DNA of 46,383 nucleotides from Chromera velia (GCA_018398765.1 JAHBMJ010000494.1:1-46383), one strand, 5' to 3'; shown: positions 22,100 to 32,104, numbered from the stretch's first letter. The notes: generated by a model not told the origin, from the letters alone. Made by a program: numbers and translations.

Positions 22100-22107
22100 G
22101 CATTTAC

Positions 22108-23145
22108 TCATCCATGCTCTTTTCACTTTGTCGTTCCCGGTCGTTCCTTACTCATGTAGCGTGAGTCATGCTTGCTCATCCGTTCATTTATTCATCAGTG
22201 TCCCCTTTCGTCCCAAAAACTTCACTGCCTCTCGATTTGTGACACTCATGCAGCTCTTCAGCCGCCCTTCTCTTCCCCTATGTTCATTGTCCGGTGCCCT
22301 AGCTCTTGCTGTGCCCGCATGTTGCCGGCCTCTGGGCAAGGGCCTTATCTTCCATGTTTTTCCCCTTCGCTTCTCTTTCTTTCAACCGGGTAAAAGGCTC
22401 TATGCTGCTCTATCTGCCCCACCCGTTACCGCAAAAATCGAGCTTCTCTTATTACACTCAGCCGTAGCTGTTTTCTCCATCCGTTCATTTCTCATTTATC
22501 CAGGCTCTCGTGCATCATTTGCTTACACACGTATTCTTATGTGCATGCTCTTCCTTCTCTTCTTCCGTGCAGCACCCTGAACACGCATGCATTCGGGCAC
22601 TATGCCATATTAATATTGATATGACTCTCGGGGTTTCCATCAGGCGGTCGATGGTTCACTCGTTCACTCATCTAGGTGTGTCTTGCATGTCAGCCATTCC
22701 GCTATAAAACCCTGTATCGCCTTTTTACTGAGCATAAGGTTATGAAGGTTCCTGCCCTACCTTCGTTTGATTGCTGATTCCATCATTCACTTATTAATTC
22801 ACTACTCAGGCTCAAAGGGAAAAAGAAAGAAAGAAAGAGAAGGAGAGGAAAGAAAGGAGAAAGACCAAACAGATGAAAGGTAAAGAGAGCAGTGAACGAG
22901 GAAATTGAAGGCAAGAGAGAGGGATTCATAAGAGGAACCCAGTCCAGATGGACCAAGTACCGGACCGAGTGCCTATAGAGAGAGAGAGAGAAAGGAGTGA
23001 AGAAAGGAAGAAAGGAAGGACAAAGAGTAGGGATAAGTTGTACAAAAGGAAAGAAAAAGACGAGGAGGAGGCATGAGACAGATGAAGAAGACAGACGAAG
23101 AGATACATATACAATCGCTCTATAATAGCACTCTGTGCTATTCAT
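22108..23145. other. No supported gene; purine-rich tracts
   Basis: Pyrimidine-rich sequence on plus to 22580, then GAAA- and GAGA-rich tracts (22806-22870, 22977-23000). Overlapping low-complexity frames on both strands (22086-22580 plus, 22783-23145 minus) are not convincing. The right part may belong to the 3' LTR of the retrotransposon. Confidence 0.5.
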
Positions 23146-23148
23146 AGA

Positions 23149-23185
23149 TATTTATATACCCTGTCTCACACTGCCCCTTTTCTAT
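23149..23185 (-). promoter_or_regulatory. Candidate polypurine tract and 3' LTR start
   Basis: On the minus strand the pol frame ends at TAG 23184-23182. A purine run AGAAAAGGGGCAG follows and then TGTGAGACAGGG from 23170, with TATATAAATA at 23158-23149. A polypurine tract directly followed by TG, with a TATA-like box just inside, is the expected layout of an LTR-retrotransposon 3' LTR. A matching 5' LTR was not found in the window, so the LTR itself is unproven. Confidence 0.45.
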
Positions 23186-23859
23186 CTCTGCAGGTTTCCT
23201 TCACTGGATTCGGTGCTTGGAACGTTCTCTGTACCCGTTCTCCGATGTGTCTGCCTATGACCCTGGTTCCTCCTTTCCTCGCGGTACTGTTCAACCAAGT
23301 CCGGGTATGAGCAGTTATTCTCGTAACACCACTCAGGTTAAAGGTAACTAGCAAACTTAAAGCGGAACCAGGTGTTCCCCTTTCTGTCTGTTTTCTCTCT
23401 ACACACACGTTCCACTTCATATTTTTTACCTTCCTCAATTTTTTCCTCCCCCGCTTCCTCATTTACTTCCAACTTGACCCGTTTATTTGGGCCACTTGCC
23501 CCCATCACTTCTGCAACTGTCTGTCTTGCCTCTCTTTGACTGCCTGTTGAACTTCGTTCTGTCTTTCCTGCGGGTCTCGGGGAAGCAGTTGGCTCTCCCC
23601 GTGCCCGTTCTCGACCCCTCGCTCCCTCCTCTACCTTATCGCTCATTTCCGGGTCACGACTGTAGTACGGCTTGACTCTACACCTGCTCACAACCTTCAG
23701 CCGTTGGGCGCCTGGTCTTTTGAGAACCAGGGCGAAATTTAGCCTGACTTGCTCAACCCGATATGGCCCTTCCCATTTTGGGGCCAATTTCTCACTCACC
23801 CCCTTGTGAGCATCTGTCCTCAACCATACATACTGTTTTTCTTTGTACTCGATTGGTCC
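23185..23859 (-). pseudogene. Integrase C-terminus and chromodomain
   Basis: After the integrase core the frame continues with EKLAPKWEGPYRVEQV, the conserved region that follows the catalytic core in Ty3/gypsy integrases, then a charged linker. It ends with KYEVERVCREKTDRKG and, after a TAA at 23338-23340, PEWCYENN and YPDLVEQYREE. YEVE at the start and a W-x2-E-type segment followed by LVEQY match a chromodomain, the module chromoviruses use to direct integration to particular chromatin. The match spans the stop codon in one frame, so the stop is a secondary lesion. The frame finishes at TAG 23184-23182. Confidence 0.72.
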
Positions 23860-25029
23860 TTACGGTGCTTTCCCTCCCCCTTTCTGCTGCTGTTTTTGTA
23901 GGATTCTTATCATTTTTGACTCTGCTGCCTGTTGCCAGAACTGCTACTGTAGGCGGGATTCTTTCTGGACTTTACCAAGGAGGTCAATGTAATCCTCGGC
24001 AAAGACCCCGGGCTGGTCTTCTGTCAGGTTTGTCAAGAGACGGGATGGCTTGTTTGGGTGGCAGCCATAGAGAAAGAAAAACGGGGACATGCCCATGCCT
24101 TCATGGGTTTGGGTATTAAAAATGTATTGGGCGAAGGGGCAGTATAGCGGCCAGTCTTGCTGGTGTTTGTGGATGTAGGCTGATAGAATTTCCTTCAGCC
24201 ATCTGTGGAACTGTTCGAGCCGGGCATTCGTTTGGGGGTTATATGCGGTCGAGACAATACGTCGGGTATTGCACAAATCACTAGACAAATCATAGATTGC
24301 CTGAATGATTGGATCAAGGAAGTTGCTTCCCTGGTCACTTAAAAGTTTTAAAGGTGTCTCCCACCTTAAAATGATTCTTTCAATGAGGGCTCTGGCTACA
24401 GTTGGGCCCTTCGCATCTGTGAGTGCTACTATTTCCGTCCATCAACTTGTGCAGTCCATTGCAGTGAGGATCCACTTAAACCGTCTGCCCTCTATCTGAT
24501 TGGACAGTACAAAAGGGCCCACCAGATCGACTACAAACCTCTGGAGTGGTTCAATAAGGGTTTCTTGGATTATGAATGTGTCTCTTTCTGCTTTCCGTTT
24601 CCTCTCTTGGCATATTTTGCAGGTCTTTACGAACCTTTTGATGTCTGCAAAGACATTCCCCCAATACAGGTCAGCCGTCAGATCTCTAATCATCTTCTAT
24701 ATGCTTGCATGGCCAGCGACCAGACAGGTGTGATAGTTGTGTGGTGCTTCTCTCTGCAATGCCTTAGGGACAACCAGGAGGAAACGCGTTCCCTTCTTGT
24801 GTTCCGAGGCTGGGGGTAGCATTCGTAAAAGGAGGTCCCGGTCTATTACATATATGCTGGCTTGTACATCAAAACGGAGACTGTGCTCTGCCTTCTCTTT
24901 CTGAACCCCCCCCTTTTTGGTGAGATACTGAATAAGCGGTTTCAGTTCTTCATCCTCCTTCTGTTTTTCTATGAATTGCTCCCTCTTCCACATTTTGCAG
25001 ATCGTTTCTTCGGCGGGAAGGGTGGACAC
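23860..25029 (-). pseudogene. Integrase: HHCC zinc domain and DDE core
   Basis: The N-terminal zinc-binding domain shows His residues in PHNYHTCLVAGH, then CKICQERK as the Cys pair. The core has the catalytic Asp in FVVDLVGPF, the second Asp in LLSDQGSNF and the Glu in NARLEQFHRWLKE, so all three DDE residues are present. These catalyse 3' processing and strand transfer of the cDNA. The frame is broken by TAG 24697-24699 between the His and Cys halves of the zinc domain, TGA 24442-24444 after the first Asp, TAG 23944-23946 and TAA 23860-23862, with no net frame change across any of them. Family assignment is firm; activity is not expected. Confidence 0.93.
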
Positions 25030-26433
25030 TGGGGCTACTACAATTTCATCTTTTGTATCGGAATCCGGACGGACAGGGGGCCAGCCCTTATGGATAAAGG
25101 GCTCTCGGGTCAGTCCATCTGCATCTAGATGGCTTCTTCCCGGGCAGTGCTCTACTGTATAGTTGTAGATACTCAGCTTCAGGCTCTATCGATGCAGTCT
25201 CGCATTCATATCCTTGAAGGAGTCTAGATAGAGGAGAGCTTTATGATCGGTGACTACTTTGAAGAGAATACCGTATAAGTACTCTCGGTAGTGGTATACC
25301 CTCCATACGACTGCATACGCCTCTATCTCTGATATCGACCACCGAGCCTCAACGGTGGTGAGCCGGCGGCTTGCATACGAAATAACCCTTGCCCTCCCTT
25401 CTTTGTCCTCTTGCAAGAGGATAGCTGCCACCGCAGCTAGGCTGGCATCCGTGTGAAGAATGAAAGGCTTGGTGAAATCGGGGTAAACAAGCATATCTGC
25501 TGTGGTCAGTGCCTGTTTGAGTGCTCTAAAGGCTTCCTCTTGGGGTGCCTGCCACACGAAGGGGGTTCCCTTCCGAGTTAGCTCCAAAAGTGGAGCAGCG
25601 GTGCCGCTAAAATTGGGAACGAACGATCGATAGTATCCGCACACCTCCATGAAGCTTTTGATCTCTTTCACGTTTTTTGGGGCTCTTACTTCTGTGATGG
25701 CTTTCACTTTTTCTTCACAGGGGCGCAGGCCTTCTTGAGAGACCTGGAAGCCAAGGTATTGGAGCGAGGTTTGACCAAACCGGCATTTTTGGAAGGCTAG
25801 CCTCACATTGGCTTCAGTCAGCCTCTCCAGTATTCTTTTGAGATCGGATAAATGCTCTTCCCAACTGCTGCTGCTGCTGTATAAAATATCGTCCACATAT
25901 ACATTCGCGCAGGGAAGGTCACCGACCAGGCGGTCGATCGTCCTTTGGAACTTAGACGGACTGATCGAGAGGCCCATCGGGAGACTCTTATACTGGAATT
26001 GCCCCCACTTAATATAAAAGGCAAGCTTTGGTCGGTCTATCAGCCGCGCTACTAACTGAAAGAAAGCAGAAGGGAGATCAAGGAGTGAAAACAGTTTTTT
26101 CCCTCTCAGGGAGCTTAGGATCTTTTTGATGTCCCCCAGGGGCCAGTGGTCCCATGCTATCACCTTGTTGAGGGCTCGGAAGTCTACTGTGAGCCTGAGC
26201 TTCCCCGAGGATTTCCGTACGAGACAGACAGGTGCCCCCCAGGGAGAACGAGCAGGCTCAATGATGTCCTGTTTAATCAGTTCATTTATCAACTCCTTTG
26301 CCTCCCCTTCCAGCGCGTAAGGGATCGGTCGGGGCCGAACGTAGATCGGCTTTGCATCCCCTGTATCTATTTGGATTTCGGGGCCTTTGATTTTTCTAAT
26401 ATCCGTGGGGGTGGGGGCTAAACAAGCAAACTC
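25030..26433 (-). pseudogene. Reverse transcriptase and RNase H
   Basis: The longest pol frame (26292-25186, extendable upstream to the stop at 26434). RT palm motifs: FSLLDLPSAFFQ with the first catalytic Asp, LPMGLSISPSKFQ, and YVDD at about residues 132-135 of the open segment. Then the Ty3-type connection (LGFQVSQEGLRP, FMEVCGYYRSFVPNFS) and RNase H with TDAS (281-284), the SEIEAYAV glutamate and TDHKAL (348-351). All catalytic residues are intact. The frame stops at TAG 25186-25188 where this family has a near-invariant Trp (the RLARW region), then continues in frame with SLKLSIYNYTVEHCPG and HLDADGLTREPF, the usual tail of this domain. Confidence 0.96.
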
Positions 26434-27525
26434 TTATAAAAACATCCTCAGCTCCCCTTTTTGTTCTTGTGTGAGCTCCCCACTCTTCTGAACGGCTTCT
26501 TCGATGCTTTTCCTGGCTTGTTCTGTTTCAAATTGTGCAGTTTGGGTCGGGGAGCAGGCATGGAGGGGTATTGTTTCGGGATCGCCGTCTTCAACGACTT
26601 CGGTTACTAGGGCCGAGACGTTGGGAAGGTCAGGAGGTGTGGCTATTGATGTCGCAGGGTGGCTGGAAAGGGATCGTTCAGCGGACCCCCCTCTTTCCTT
26701 GCTCACTTCCTGTTTTCCTTTCTCATCAGCTTCTGGCAGGGTCATGCAAACTGTGACAACTGCCACAAGCATGAAAGGTTTCACCGTGCATTCATGGGTT
26801 ATGCAATTGCAGAGTGCTACTCGAACCGAGTGGTTTTCGACTATTGATACCGTTTCTTGCATTTCTATTCCTGCAGGTAGCAACTCCCTGCGAGGAACAG
26901 TCAGGGGCGACACGCACACCATGGTCCCGTCGGGCATGGGAGTTCCGTCGGGGATCCTAATGTTCAAATAAGAGAGAGTGAGGGGGTATAGGACCTGAGA
27001 TGAGGGAAGAGAGAGAGAGAAAGGAAGAAAACTTCTTTCTTTTTCCAGCACAGTCATAGGGGTCAGAGTAACAGGCAAAGGAGGCAAAGAGCCTGGCGTG
27101 ACCCCCGTCTCCTTGAGAAATAGGCAGTCTGGTTTGAATCCAACCGCCTCAGTATGGGTTCGACAGAAGTCAATCCCCAGAATGCATGCATGTCGTGTAT
27201 TCCTCATGACATAGAAGGTCTGTTTCCTTACCTTGTCCATAAAAAGACTCAACGTAATCACCCCCACATTCTCCAAACATTCCCCTCCTTCATCTTTCAA
27301 CTTCATGGGGGATGGATATATTGTCAAACGGTAAGACCCTCCATGCATAGCATTCAACCTCAACAACACTTCTTCCCCCAGTGTCGACACATCACTCCCT
27401 GTGTCAATCAGAGCTGGGATCATGAACGTTTTTTCCAGGTCAATGCACATTCCTATCCTACTGGCCGCAGGGTGGAGATTGATGTGGGTGACAAGTGCTT
27501 CTCTCTGCGGTACAACTGGGGCCAT
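26434..27525 (-). pseudogene. Retropepsin-like aspartic protease with long C-terminal linker
   Basis: 363-codon open segment from ATG 27525. The active site is MIPALIDTGSDVSTLG (DTG at residues 41-43), and the second conserved block is ACILGIDFCRTH (residues 113-124), matching the ILG-DF signature of Ty3/gypsy proteases that cleave the Gag-Pol polyprotein. About 240 further residues of linker precede RT. Upstream, the same frame reads back through TAG 27562-27564, TAG 27610-27612, TAG 27619-27621 and TGA 27646-27648 across a Pro/Gln-rich stretch. The stop TAA 26434-26436 separates it from RT in the same frame. Confidence 0.88.
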
Positions 27526-27820
27526 TCCGGGCGCCTGACTCTGCCCCTCGAAGGCAGGCGCCTAGGCAGGCGCATCAGTGTTTTTGCTGGCCCAAGGGAG
27601 TTCGGTTGGCTACTGAGGCTATGACTCCGGATGGAGGCAACGCTCTCAAGGGGGGTCTGTCCATAACTCTCGGGAGTGACATAGGGACACCAGGGGTCCC
27701 TCTTCGGGGCATGACCTGGTGTGGTTGGCCTGAGGCTCCTCTTGCAGCTAGGGGTGCAACCCAAGGCTCCTGTTGGATAGGTCGGCCCCGGCCCGCAGGC
27801 GGCCCTGAGGGCTCAAATCG

Positions 27821-28156
27821 TCACCCCTGGGGTCTGTTCCAGGGCCTTTTCTGATTGTTACGTGTCCACCCGTTCTGCTGAGGGAGTGTAAACTCCGAAG
27901 AGTGGGGGTCGGGAAGCTCACGTCTAGGAGGGGGCCCACCCCTGAACTGAGTACCTTCCCATCGTCCTCCAGACCTAAAAGCATCCCTGCTGTAGGCATC
28001 TTGCCCCCATCTAATTCTAATTGGTGGGTTGGGGCAAGTTGCTTTGATATGTCCTGTCTGTTTACACCGGTGACAGGTGGTTGAAGCAGGAACAGGGCAC
28101 CCCTCTTCTGTGTGTGGTCTCGTTCCTGCACACCGCTCACACTGCACTTCTGGCAT
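27821..28156 (-). pseudogene. Gag nucleocapsid with two zinc knuckles
   Basis: 111 codons containing CHRCKQTGHIKATC, a perfect Cys-x2-Cys-x4-His-x4-Cys knuckle, preceded by CERCAGTRPHTEEGC, a slightly looser one (Cys-x2-Cys-x5-His-x4-Cys). These bind the element's RNA. A basic, Gly/Arg/Pro-rich tail follows. The frame is shifted relative to both gag (28285-28815) and protease, which share the other frame. The upstream frame-0 sequence QQCQKC suggests the shift falls inside the first knuckle near 28150. The return shift before protease could be a programmed +1 site as in Ty3, or an indel; the sequence does not decide. Confidence 0.82.
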
Positions 28157-28284
28157 TGTTGAGAACCCTTCGCATCATCTCTTCTGGGGGCATCATCAAC
28201 TATTCTTCCTTACTTTGCGACTGGACATTTGACTCTTCTCCTTCTACTGCTGAAATCCGAAGACGTTTGATGGGTCGGTCTCCC

Positions 28285-28815
28285 TCACTTACCCCCCCTA
28301 TTTCTTGGTTTCGTTTCTTTTTCACTACGTCCTCCCACTTCCTCAGCTACACCTGCATCTAGCTCTTCAAAAGTGTCATACGTTTTGCTTTCTATTTGAA
28401 TGCAGACCTGATCATCCTCCAGGCCCTCAATAAAGGCTGCTAGTGCGGTCGGGTCGTCGGTGCCTTGGTCTGCAATCCCGCAATTTTCCTCAAAATGTCG
28501 AACATACTCAGTAGAGCTCTCCCCAAACTTCTGAGCGATCTGCAACAGCTCTCTCTTCTTGTGCTCTGCTTCTCTCTCATCTATGCCATATTTTTTCATG
28601 AACAGCATTTTTAGGTCTTTATGAGTGGCACACTTGGCTATCCTTTCAGGGGGTAACATCTCAAACCATTCTTTTGTAGGTCCTTTGAGGGTAGTTGGGA
28701 GGTAAATGTTTTTGAGGTTTGTGAATGTCCACCCGAGGCTCTCATACAGTCTCATCAACGAGTTCCAAAAACCCCAAGCCTTCACGTGGTCTCCGTCAAA
28801 CGATGGTGAGTCCAT
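28285..28815 (-). pseudogene. Gag capsid region
   Basis: 176 codons from ATG 28815, with open in-frame sequence upstream (PFNLPKVKMDSPSFDGD). WGFWNSLMRLYESLGW and GPTKEWFEMLPPE fit the Trp-rich core of the retrotransposon Gag family, followed by a basic C-terminus. Gag forms the particle that packages element RNA. TGA 28285-28287 ends the open segment, but the frame resumes with GRPTHQTSS, a basic run and, after TAA 28210-28212, QQCQKC leading into the zinc knuckles. The upstream Gag portion (28854-29110 joined to 30402-30470) lies in another frame. Confidence 0.78.
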
Positions 28816-28853
28816 CTTTACTTTGGGGAGGTTAAAGGGGGGCAGGGATGGAA

Positions 28854-29110
28854 CTATATCGGCGCCTGGGGTCTGCAGCGCAATGGCACTCTAGATAATG
28901 CCATGTCAACAGACATGGGTTCTATGCAGCGAAGCTTCAGTACCCCCATATCGGATCTTGTCAGAACAATCCCCATGTTGTGCAATTCAGACAACACCTC
29001 TGGAGAGGCCTCTCGTGATAGGATCTCTTCTCCATCCTCCCCTAAGTCTCCTACCTCTAGACCCTGTATCCTACTCCTTCTATGCATCGGATCTGTACAT
29101 CTATTTCCTG
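28854..29110 (-). pseudogene. Gag N-terminal region, split by an insertion
   Basis: Minus-strand frame with an acidic segment (LEVGDLGEDGEEILSREASP) and DMGVLKLRCIEP, open up to the left edge of the 29111-30393 element. With that element and one copy of its 8-bp duplication ignored, the frame is continuous with 30402-30470. The 91-codon frame beginning at 29129 therefore includes a few residues (MYLCNYA) that belong to the inserted element. It is out of frame with the capsid segment at 28815, implying one more indel near 28850. Assigned to Gag by position only. Confidence 0.5.
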
Positions 29111-29118
29111 CATAGTTG

Positions 29119-29207
29119 CACAAGTACACTGTACTACACTGTACTACACTGTACTGTACTGTACTACTGTACTATAATATCTACACTGTACTGTACTACT
29201 GTACTAG
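29119..29207. repeat. GTACT-rich subterminal repeat
   Basis: Iterated CACTGTACTGTACTACTGTA-type sequence just inside the left end of the 29111-30393 element. An inverted, shorter counterpart lies at 30337-30382 just inside the right end. Such repeated subterminal motifs are commonly transposase-binding arrays. Confidence 0.7.
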
Positions 29208-29477
29208 ACCTTAAAAAAAAATTTCTTCTATTTCTAGTGTCCTAAGGGGTCTCTTAACCTACATTAATACTGTATCAATGTGTGCTAAGTTATCATATGG
29301 TAATGATGAATTACAGTAACTTAGAGAAAGCTTCCAAAAGAATTGAAACTATATGTTATACATATATATATATAATTATATATACAAAATATAAATTCAT
29401 ATACCATCATTACAACAGTCCTAGCAACAGTCTCAGCAGTCTGCCCCCCCCCTCCCTCCCTGTCCTTTCTGTCAGAC

Positions 29478-30094
29478 TCAGAAAAGAGCCTCTCTAAACT
29501 CTAGTCCGATGCTTTTCAGGTATTCAACTACCATCTCTCCATCCAACTCATCATCGAATGCCTCTACTAACTCATTAGACGCAAGGTCGAATCCCTGCAG
29601 GCCCAAAATCTGTGTCTCTCTTCTATGATGCCCCGGGCCGGCATTCCTCTGATGAACCCTCTGGAGGTGGAGGTTGGCGGAGGTTGGCATGTGTGGTGAC
29701 CAGCAAGTCCTAGTGCGGCTAGGTGAGACGGTTTCTCTTCTCAGAGTAAACCTGGCTGTAGAGAGAGAACCTCCGCTCCGAGACTCCCGTTAGCGGCCTG
29801 AAAGACCTCCGTGGTAAGGGCGGCGTTCTTGGAAGCTGCTTCCACAAGGTTGTCCCGGCACCACCAGGAGAGGTAACCGTTGTCCACCTTGTTGTCTGAC
29901 GATATACAGTTAGGCTGAAGAGGGTGTGTTGCAGCCTGTACTGCTTTGCACCACTTCAACATTATCTACAAGGATATCGTTACCTTGGATTCCCTCCACC
30001 CCTCGACTTCAACATACAAAACCTCGTCTAAAGACCCGAGGGATAGAACGGAAACATTGTATTCTCGTGGTTGAGAGGCTTCACTTGAAGCCAT
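29478..30094 (-). pseudogene. Unknown decayed frame inside the gag-inserted element
   Basis: A minus frame from ATG 30094-30092 (MASSEASQPREYNVSVLSLG...) runs to TAG just before 29962, then 29962-29741 in the same frame (WCRDNLVEAASKNAALTTEV), then past a TGA at 29741. A second frame at 29690-29478 encodes an acidic segment ending MVVEYLKSIGLEFREALF. The alternation of good coding sequence with stops and a frame change suggests one degenerate gene. No transposase or other family was recognised. It lies wholly within the 1283-bp element and presumably belongs to it. Confidence 0.4.
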
Positions 30095-30401
30095 TTTTTT
30101 CTCTAATTTATGTTTTAGAATGCAAACTTTAACTATTTACTATTTACTATCTTAAATTACTATAAAAACATCATGAAAACTCACTAAAACACTAGTAAAA
30201 AGTTACTAAAACTTAGCTTATAAACATGCTAAACATGCTAAAACTTAGCTTAAAAGCTTATAAAAAGGTAGTGGGACGAGTGGCGGGCGGCCCCCCCAAT
30301 TTAGTGAGGCAGGGCGGGGCGGGCCGCTCGAATTGTACTGTACTGTACTATACTAGTTTTGCTTCTACACTGTACTGTACTAGTGCAACTATGATTTCCT
30401 G

Positions 30402-30470
30402 GCCCTACTAGTTGTTCTACCCTCTCTTCCCCTACTTCCTCTGCCTGCACCTCTTGGACCATAGGGTTGG
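30402..30470 (-). pseudogene. Gag fragment upstream of the insertion
   Basis: Encodes NPMVQEVQAEEVGEERVEQL and VGPGN on minus, reading in frame into 29110-28854 once the inserted element and one ATTTCCTG copy are ignored. Upstream the frame stays open into the terminal repeat of the 5.1-kb element, but that part belongs to the repeat. It is the most upstream retrotransposon coding sequence identifiable. Confidence 0.5.
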
Positions 30471-30679
30471 CGCATGCCGGGGCCCGCCGGGTTCCTTTTT
30501 GCCCCCCCCCGCCCATATGTAGGCGGCGCTTCGCCGCCGAAAACTCAACTGAACCAACCAAGTAGCCTCCAGAGCTGAAAGTTGGGGGATTTCTCACCCA
30601 TCCCACTCTTATCAATTCTATGGAACAGAATTTGCAGACTCAACCTATAGCCTCTGCACCAGCAGTTTCCTGTTTGGCA
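30471..30679 (+). repeat. Left terminal inverted repeat of 5.1-kb element
   Basis: Starts CGCATGCCGGGGCCCGCCGG, then a poly-C stretch, GGCGGCGCTTCGCCGCCGAA, and a longer segment ending CAGTTTCCTGTTTG. It pairs with 35402-35600 with scattered mismatches. Its inner edge lies 66 bp before the plus-strand ATG, so it probably carries that gene's promoter. The embedded GGCGGCG-CTT-CGCCGCC is itself a hairpin. Confidence 0.85.
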
Positions 30680-30745
30680 ATGTGTATAGACTTTTATTTC
30701 TGAGGTGTTGTTCACTGTTGTTTGAGCTCAGTTCCAGACTGAGCC

Positions 30746-32104
30746 ATGTTGCAAGCCACGATGCCACCGCTCCCACCGCCCAAATCTTCGAAGGGGCGTA
30801 AAGGAGTGGGAGGGAGACCCACAAGAGCAGAAGCAGAAGGTCTGAAGGACAGATATGTACCCTTAGGAGAGTACCGTACCAACCTTGTCTCAACCATGTG
30901 CGGTTCGTCTCCTGCATTGGAAAGGCCCCACCACATAGCAGGGCTAGAGGCCATCAAGGCCTATAGGGACAGAGAAATGCCGCCTTTCACTGCAGTGCGG
31001 ACCGAACAGCAACAGCAGGAGCGAGATGCCCACCAGCAAGAGCAGCATAAAAGGAAGAGACGGATGAGTGAGCAGCCGGGGGTGTATTGGGGGCAGGTTG
31101 TAAAGCGATTTGCATCTGATGCCCCGTCTTGGCCCCTTCATGACAAGTACAAAGAGGCCGCAGATGCGCTTTCCTCTGCAGCTCCCTTGCCTCCTATTCC
31201 CGAGGAGGACCCCGACGCTGCTAACGGCAGCTACGAGAACGGCCGCCGGAATCGGGCCAACACGATTGAGAAGCTCGACAGTTGTCGGGACGCCCCGTCC
31301 TTCCATGGAGCGCCCATCCTTGACCCCCGAGACTATGAGAGGTCAGGGAAGGGTGCAGAAAAATTGGCCGACAAGACGACCGCAGTGGTTGGGCTAGTGG
31401 ATGACCTGTATGGGCTGAAAGGCCTGCCCGCAGAAGAGCGTGCGGAAGGCCTCACATCGGCCTTTGCTTCGATCGCGTGCAAGGCCTCCTCCATCAAAGA
31501 AATGGAATTGGCCGAGAAGATTGCAGAGAACACACAGCAGGGGGGGTATCGTTTCGTAGATACAGAGAGGGAAAATAGAGCAGATATGCCCTTTCACATC
31601 AAAAAGAGACTTGAGAGAGTGAGGGGGTTGAACAAGATGTGCAAGATTAAGAGCAAGCAGGCGAAAAGTCTGAATTTCTGGCTCCACAAGAAATGGAAGA
31701 GAACTCCAGCCGATTGGCTCGACTATTGTCTGCGCAATGGCCTCATCCGGACAAAGTTGGGGAGGCTGAGAAGGTTTCTGGGGTTCGAGGTTGTCCCAGA
31801 CCCTAAGGATGTGTTTGGGCCCCTGTGTGACTTGCAAAAGAAGCTTCGTGAGCAGGGGTTCTTCCGACCGTGCTCCAAGTTGGTTGGGGAGGTGACAAAA
31901 AAATTGAAGGAGAAAAACAAGGAGGGAAGGGGGGAATATTTGCTGCATTCACAGTCAATCCTGCAGACTACATACGGCTTCTGATGGAAGATGAGTGGGG
32001 GGGGGAATACTTCTCTACCAACGCGGACCTCTCAGAAGAAGGAGTCATCGGCCAAGAGTGGGTCGTCTCCATCGATGGCTCCTCTGGGTCTGGCCTAGCT
32101 GACG
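30746..32104 (+). CDS. Transposase-like gene, 5' exon (frameshifted)
   Basis: ATG 30746 opens a 412-codon frame to TGA 31984. The N-terminus is Pro/Lys-rich and followed by a Gln/Arg-rich coiled-coil-like stretch near residues 85-112, then a helical middle. Near 31930, after GGAGGGAAGGGGGGAATA, coding sense passes to the +2 frame ([20 protein letters not shown] to [15 protein letters not shown]), open to 32104. A length change in the G6 run explains this. The exon ends in phase 1 at a GT (32105). VVSIDGSS could be the first Asp of a DDE core, but that is inference. The gene lies in the left half of the TIR element. Confidence 0.6.

Larger units (their letters stand above)
29111..30393 (-). 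mobile_element. 8-bp-TSD element inserted in the chromovirus gag
   Basis: 1283 bp bounded by inverted termini CATAGTTGCACAAGTACA (left) and CATAGTTGCACTAGTACA (right, inverted), extended by GTACT-rich tracts at both ends, and flanked by the perfect duplication ATTTCCTG (29103-29110 and 30394-30401). On either side, one minus-strand reading frame of the retrotransposon continues across the gap when the element is removed. Duplication length suggests a hAT-type element. The interior carries minus-strand coding remnants of unknown type. Confidence 0.9.
23150..30470 (-). mobile_element. Ty3/gypsy chromovirus, decayed and interrupted
   Basis: Reading on minus from 30470 to 23185 the order is gag, zinc knuckles, aspartic protease, reverse transcriptase, RNase H, integrase and chromodomain, which is the Ty3/gypsy chromovirus order. 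Gag is interrupted by an inserted element (29111-30393) and its upstream end abuts the 5.1-kb TIR element. From 28815 to 23182 nearly all domains share one frame. In-frame stops lie at 28287, 28212, 27750, 27648, 27621, 27612, 27564, 26436, 25188, 24699, 24444, 23946, 23862 and 23340 (first base, minus). The knuckle region uses a different frame. It is inactive as it stands. Confidence 0.93.

Noticed and set aside
23763-28894. Plus-strand ORFs across the retrotransposon
   Set aside because: They are antisense to clear Ty3/gypsy domains with intact catalytic motifs on minus.
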